Of a stretch of DNA of 57,436 bases, positions 53,486 to 57,436 are shown piece after piece. Every line of letters begins with the position of its first letter. Position 1 is the first letter of the stretch. The notes under the pieces are model-generated. The model was given only the letters and a program-made list of their open reading frames with translations, had not been told where the DNA came from and searched no databases. The position numbers and the translations under genes were made by a program. Origin of the DNA: an uncultured Pelagibacteraceae bacterium (GTDB lineage Bacteria; Pseudomonadota; Alphaproteobacteria; Pelagibacterales; Pelagibacteraceae); contig CACNJC010000007.1 in NCBI GenBank assembly GCA_902620585.1, forward strand, positions 1-57,436. Direction: 5' to 3'.

Positions 53486-56053
53486 ATGAACTTAGTAATT
53501 GTTGAAAGTCCTGCTAAAGCAAAAACAATAAATAAATACCTAGGAAAAGATTATTTAGTTTTAGCAAGCTATGGTCATATAAGAGATTTACCTTCAAAAA
53601 ATGGGTCTGTAGATCCTGAAAATAAATTTCAAATGGAATGGGAAATTGACTCTTTTTCAAAAAAATATTTAAAAGAAATAACAAATGCTGCTGAAGACTC
53701 TGACAAAATTATTTTAGCAACCGACCCTGATCGTGAAGGTGAAGCTATAGCATGGCATGTTAAAGAAGTTTTAGAAAAAAAGAAACTTTTAAAGGACAAA
53801 AATTTGGAAAGAGTTGTCTTTAATGAAATCACTAAGAAAGCAATACTTGATGCTATAAAAAATCCAAGACAAATTCATTTACCTCTTGTGGAAGCTTATC
53901 TAGCAAGGCGAGCTTTAGACTATCTAGTTGGTTTTAATATTTCGCCAATTCTGTGGACCAAACTTCCTGGATCTAAATCTGCGGGTAGAGTTCAGTCCGT
54001 AGCTCTTAAACTAATTACAGAAAGAGAAAAAGAGATAGAGCTATTTAAACCGGAAGAATATTGGACACTTACTTCTGACTTCACAAATAAAGATAACAAA
54101 AATATTTTTTCAAAATTAAGTTTGTATAACGGTGAAAAAATTGAAAGATTTTCTTTTAAGAACAAAGAAGAAATACAAAAAGTTATTGATGTAATAAATA
54201 AAACAAAATTTAGCATTTCAGATGTTAACACCAAATTATACCGAAGAAATCCTCTTGCACCTTTCACAACATCTACTTTACAACAAACTGCCTCAGGACG
54301 ATTTGGTTTTGGTGCTTCGAGAACTATGCAAATCGCTCAAAGACTTTATCAAGGGATAGATATAGAAGGTGAAACAACTGGTTTAATTACTTATATGAGA
54401 ACAGATGGTACAAATATATCAAAAGAAGCTATAGAGGATTTTAGAAAATATATTAGTGAAGATTATGGTAACAAGTATATGCCCGACCAACCAAACAGCT
54501 ACACTGGAAAAAAAGCTAAGAATGCTCAAGAGGCTCATGAGGCGATCAGACCTACTAATATAAAAAGAAAACCTGCTGATATAAAAAAATATGTAAATGC
54601 AGATCAGTTTAAGCTTTATGAACTAATATGGAGTAGAGCCCTATCATCTCAAATGACACCAGCTGAATTTGATAGAAATACGATTATAATTTCATCAGGA
54701 GATAAAAAGATTAATTTTAGGGCAAGTGGTTCGGTTATCAAATTTGATGGATTTCTAAAAGTTTATCAAGTTCAAGAAAATGATGAAGATGCTAAGAATA
54801 TTTTGCCTGAAGTAAAAGTTGGAGAAGAGATAAGTGTTCTAAAGCTTAATGATGAGCAACATTTTACAGACCCTCCGCCAAGATATTCAGAAGCCAGTTT
54901 AGTAAAAAAAATGGAAGAATTGGGTATAGGGAGACCCTCTACTTACGCAAGCATTATATCAGTTTTATCAACCAGAAATTACGTTGAATTAATAAATAAA
55001 AGGTTCCATCCAACAGATAGGGGCAAACTAATTTCAGCTTTTTTAGAGAAGTTATTCTCTAAATATGTTGATTATAATTTTACTGCAGATCTTGAAAACC
55101 AGCTTGATGAGATAACAAGTGGGAAAGTAGAATGGGTTCAAGTTCTAAATAATTTTTGGAAAGATTTTTATGAGAATGTAGGAAAAGTTAAAGAAAAAAG
55201 AACTCGAGAAGTTTTAGATTTATTAAATGATAGTTTAGGTGCTCTTATTTTTGAGAGAGATGAAAAAGACGCAATAGATAGAAAGTGTAAAATGTGCACT
55301 AATGGTGAATTAAGTCTTAAAAATAGTTTTAAAGGTGGAGCATTTATAGGTTGTTCAAACTACCCCGATTGTAAATTTACAAGACCCTTGTCTAAAAGTA
55401 AGGCTGCCGCTCAATTTAATTTAGCAGAACCTAAACTTATAGGTCAGAATGATAATGGTAAAGATATTTATTTAAAAAATGGAAGATTTGGCCCATACTT
55501 ACAATACGAAAAAGAAAAAGAAGAGTTAGATACAAAAAAGAAAAAAGGAAGAAAGAAAAAGAATGAAAATGAACATTTAAAAAATGTTTCAATTCCTAAA
55601 GGAATTGATATAGATAGCGTTGACTTAGATAAAGCAAAATATTTATGTTCACTTCCAAAAGTCTTAGGTCAACATCCTGAAAATGGACAAGAAATAACTT
55701 TAAATTCAGGAAGATTTGGCCCATATTTAAAATGTGAAAATAAATCTGCTAGACTTGAAAATGTTGAGGATCTTTTTTCCATTGGATTGAATAGAGCTAT
55801 TACAATGATAGCTGAAGCAAAACCTGGAAGAATTTCATCTTCGTTAATTAAAGATCTTGGGGAACATCCTGAAGATAAAAAGCCAGTAAGAATTATGAAA
55901 GGCCAGTATGGTCCATATATTAAGTATAAATCATTAAATGCTACTATTCCTGAGGAAAAAGATCCAAACGAATTAACGATGGATGATGCTATAATATTAA
56001 TAGAAAAAAGAAAAGAATATGATAAAACAAAAAAATCTAGGAAAAAAAGATGA
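53486..56053 (+). CDS. topA: DNA topoisomerase I (type IA)
   Basis: Relaxes negative supercoils. ATG at 53486 (855 residues, MNLVIVESPAKAKT) matches the family start; a TTG at 53450 would add 12 residues. Toprim motifs LATDPDREGEAIAWH follow; the catalytic Tyr303 is in TGLITYMRTDGTN. The C-terminal part has one clear four-Cys zinc finger CKMC...GCSNYPDC, then repeated GRFGPYLKCE / GPYIKYK modules typical of alphaproteobacterial TopA. Its stop overlaps the next ATG (ATGA). Confidence 0.97.
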   Translation: MNLVIVESPAKAKTINKYLGKDYLVLASYGHIRDLPSKNGSVDPENKFQMEWEIDSFSKKYLKEITNAAEDSDKIILATDPDREGEAIAWHVKEVLEKKKLLKDKNLERVVFNEITKKAILDAIKNPRQIHLPLVEAYLARRALDYLVGFNISPILWTKLPGSKSAGRVQSVALKLITEREKEIELFKPEEYWTLTSDFTNKDNKNIFSKLSLYNGEKIERFSFKNKEEIQKVIDVINKTKFSISDVNTKLYRRNPLAPFTTSTLQQTASGRFGFGASRTMQIAQRLYQGIDIEGETTGLITYMRTDGTNISKEAIEDFRKYISEDYGNKYMPDQPNSYTGKKAKNAQEAHEAIRPTNIKRKPADIKKYVNADQFKLYELIWSRALSSQMTPAEFDRNTIIISSGDKKINFRASGSVIKFDGFLKVYQVQENDEDAKNILPEVKVGEEISVLKLNDEQHFTDPPPRYSEASLVKKMEELGIGRPSTYASIISVLSTRNYVELINKRFHPTDRGKLISAFLEKLFSKYVDYNFTADLENQLDEITSGKVEWVQVLNNFWKDFYENVGKVKEKRTREVLDLLNDSLGALIFERDEKDAIDRKCKMCTNGELSLKNSFKGGAFIGCSNYPDCKFTRPLSKSKAAAQFNLAEPKLIGQNDNGKDIYLKNGRFGPYLQYEKEKEELDTKKKKGRKKKNENEHLKNVSIPKGIDIDSVDLDKAKYLCSLPKVLGQHPENGQEITLNSGRFGPYLKCENKSARLENVEDLFSIGLNRAITMIAEAKPGRISSSLIKDLGEHPEDKKPVRIMKGQYGPYIKYKSLNATIPEEKDPNELTMDDAIILIEKRKEYDKTKKSRKKR

Positions 56054-56355
56054 AAAAAATTATAACCGTATTAATTGTTTTTACAATAAGCTTAAACTTT
56101 TCCTTGTTTGCAACTGAGAAAAAGTGTGGAACTTTTGATTTAGGTTGTAAAACAAAAAAATTTATAGACGATACTAAACAATTCCAAAAAAAAGGTTTTA
56201 AAGAATCAAAAGAAACATTGGGTAAAGCTAAAGATAAGGTTTTTAAAAGTAAAGATGTAGTTTTAGATGATTTGAAAGATACAGTTGGCGGAGTAAAAGA
56301 AGGAGTTGGCGATGCAATTGGAGGAGTTAAAAAAGAATTCAATAAGAAAAAATAA
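56050..56355 (+). CDS. Small exported protein, function unknown
   Basis: A 101-residue protein I do not recognise. A signal peptide ends near FSLFATEKKCGTF; two Cys (KKCGTFDLGCK) follow within 20 residues of the cut. The remainder is a Lys/Asp-rich helical segment with DTKQFQKKGFKESKE, then a Gly-Val-rich tail GGVKEGVGDAIGGVKKEF of the type seen in CsbD or LEA-like stress proteins. Its ATG overlaps the topA stop, and the RidA gene starts one base after its stop, so it is probably cotranscribed with both. Confidence 0.7.
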   Translation: MKKIITVLIVFTISLNFSLFATEKKCGTFDLGCKTKKFIDDTKQFQKKGFKESKETLGKAKDKVFKSKDVVLDDLKDTVGGVKEGVGDAIGGVKKEFNKKK

Positions 56356-56356
56356 T

Positions 56357-56815
56357 ATGTCAGCCGAACAAAATTTAAAAAATTTCAATATTAATTTACC
56401 AGAACCTAAAGATCCAGTAGGTGCTTATGTAGCAAGTAAATTTGTTGGAAAATTACTTTATATATCAGGGCAAATTTCAACAGATAATAATGGTGGATTA
56501 ATCAAAGGAAAATTAGGAAAAGATTTAACAATTGAACAAGGTTACGAAGCCGCAAAAAGATGTGGTTTGGCAATAATTTCTCAAGCTAAAAAAGCCTGTG
56601 CCAATGATTTATCCAAAATAAAATCTTGTGTGAAATTGACTGGATATGTCAATTCAATCGATGATTTCAAAGATCAGCCAAAAGTTATAAACGGTGCGTC
56701 TGAAATAATTTCAAAAATTTTTGAAAATAATGGAGCGCACACTAGAGCTGCTATAAGCTCAAATAGTTTACCATTAGGTGTGGCTGTTGAAGTTGACGCT
56801 ATTTTTGAAGTATAA
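56357..56815 (+). CDS. RidA family protein (YjgF/YER057c/UK114)
   Basis: A 152-residue protein of the Rid superfamily, whose RidA members hydrolyse reactive enamine/imine intermediates of amino acid metabolism. ATG at 56357 is used; ATG at 56306 lies inside the previous gene. Motifs are GKLLYISGQISTDNNG, GYEAAKRCGLAIISQAKKA and the C-terminal AAISSNSLPLGVAVEVDAIFEV. It is in the long YER057c group; at the position of the imine-binding Arg of RidA the sequence has TRAAISS. It is convergent with the sugar dehydrogenase, two bases apart. Confidence 0.85.
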   Translation: MSAEQNLKNFNINLPEPKDPVGAYVASKFVGKLLYISGQISTDNNGGLIKGKLGKDLTIEQGYEAAKRCGLAIISQAKKACANDLSKIKSCVKLTGYVNSIDDFKDQPKVINGASEIISKIFENNGAHTRAAISSNSLPLGVAVEVDAIFEV

Positions 56816-56817
56816 AA

Positions 56818-57436
56818 TTATCTACCTATAGAATAATATTTTATTTTTCTTTTTTTCAATTCATTTGGGGTATATAGATTTCTCAAATCAAAGATCTTAA
56901 AATTGTTATTATTAACAATTCTTTTAAAATCGATAGATTTAAATTCATCCCATTCCGTATTTATTATGATTAAATCGGCTTTATTGCAGGCTTTAGCTAC
57001 GGTATTTTCAAATTTTAAATTTACATTTCTGCCAAAATCTTTTTTTGGACCTGATGGGTCATAATATCTAACTAGTCCTCCTCTTTTTAACAGATAAGAT
57101 ACTAGCGCAATACTAGATGACTCTCTCATATCATCTGTATTTGCTTTAAATGTTACTCCTAAAATTGCAATCTTTTTATTCTTAATCTTATTTTTCATTA
57201 TATGATTAATTCTTTTATTTAATAAAAATTTTCTGTCATTATTTGACTTTATTACTGATTTAACAATTGAAAGATTAGACTTATATTTTTCGGCAATAGA
57301 AATCAGGCCTTTCGTATCTTTTGGAAAACATGATCCACCATACCCAGGTCCAGCCCTCAAAAATCTACTTCCAATTCTTGCATCAGAACCCATTCCAACA
57401 GAAACATCTTCAACATTAATTCCAGCGGACTCACAC
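56818..57436 (-). CDS. UDP-glucose 6-dehydrogenase, C-terminal part (cut by window edge)
   Basis: An NAD-dependent enzyme that oxidises UDP-glucose (or a related UDP/GDP-sugar) to the uronate for surface polysaccharides. The frame continues beyond 57436, so the NAD-binding N terminus is missing. Visible are CESAGINVEDVSVGMGSD, the active-site sequence AGPGYGGSCFPKDTKGL with catalytic Cys, KKIAILGVTFKANTDDMRESS and the C-terminal NDP-binding domain with NTEWDEF. The family cannot be divided into UDP-glucose and UDP-N-acetylmannosamine enzymes from this part with confidence, although GGSCFPKD and FKANTDDMRESS favour UDP-glucose. Confidence 0.93.
   Translation of the reverse strand, partial: CESAGINVEDVSVGMGSDARIGSRFLRAGPGYGGSCFPKDTKGLISIAEKYKSNLSIVKSVIKSNNDRKFLLNKRINHIMKNKIKNKKIAILGVTFKANTDDMRESSSIALVSYLLKRGGLVRYYDPSGPKKDFGRNVNLKFENTVAKACNKADLIIINTEWDEFKSIDFKRIVNNNNFKIFDLRNLYTPNELKKRKIKYYSIGR

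Noticed and set aside
1-57436. CRISPR arrays, insertion sequences, rRNA or tmRNA genes
   Set aside because: Reading all gaps gave no regular spaced repeats, transposase, or rRNA/tmRNA sequence; gaps are too short to contain them.

Overview
The window is a continuous, very AT-rich stretch of a streamlined alphaproteobacterial chromosome, most likely from the SAR11 clade (Candidatus Pelagibacter or a close relative). The grounds are the extreme A/T and Lys/Ile/Asn-rich coding, near-zero intergenic space with many ATGA or TAATG junctions, alphaproteobacterial gene orders with several usual members missing, and a TPP riboswitch in front of a sodium:solute symporter, an arrangement known from SAR11 as thiV. 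There is no stretch above 300 bases without a gene. No rRNA, insertion sequence or CRISPR array was found.

Layout. (1) 1-6.4 kb is a surface-polysaccharide island: the 3' end of a tyrosine recombinase translationally coupled to a GT2 glycosyltransferase, then (minus strand) a SAM methyltransferase-like protein, a GT9 glycosyltransferase, a DegT-family PLP enzyme with His instead of the usual Lys, a two-domain GT4/CgeB-type glycosyltransferase and a GIY-YIG protein. (2) 6.4-34.9 kb is a long, mostly minus-strand core block: aldehyde dehydrogenase, tRNA-Glu, recJ, glpX, hom, a lipoprotein, argC, rpsI-rplM, ctaA, rpmG-merR-ihfA-plsX-rpmF with a cytochrome bc1 assembly chaperone, proton pyrophosphatase, the riboflavin block nusB-ribH-ribB(X)-ribE-ribD with nrdR, glyA, rpiB and a 2-oxoglutarate oxygenase-like gene, then recO-rnc-lepB-acpS-pdxJ-pyrE-rel and folK-smpB-dapA. 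Plus-strand exceptions are a chorismate mutase, a BamE-like lipoprotein and hemB. (3) 35.8-46.8 kb mixes a lytic transglycosylase, tRNA-Ser, RarD-like exporter, riboswitch-controlled ThiV-type transporter, an SOS-box-preceded umuDC pair, an amino-acid-type ABC binding protein and permease without an adjacent ATPase, a MATE transporter, trhO and an O-methyltransferase. (4) 46.8-57.4 kb holds gatCAB (minus) back to back with ruvX-pyrB-pyrC-like-plsY-topA, a small exported protein and a RidA protein (plus), and ends in a partial UDP-sugar dehydrogenase.

Together the genes cover ribosome, tRNA and translation factors, membrane lipid synthesis, cofactor synthesis (riboflavin, pyridoxine, heme, folate), amino acid and pyrimidine synthesis, stress signalling (Rel, SOS mutagenesis) and vitamin-precursor uptake. 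The most notable signals are the compact TPP riboswitch whose P1 helix appears to contain the thiV start codon, a perfect GTTC-N7-GTTC SOS box at umuD, a dihydroorotase homologue without its metal-binding HxH, a RibB with a degenerate GTP cyclohydrolase II tail, a His-type DegT enzyme in the sugar island, a recJ stop codon inside tRNA-Glu, and two divergent genes whose first 21 bases are the same DNA.
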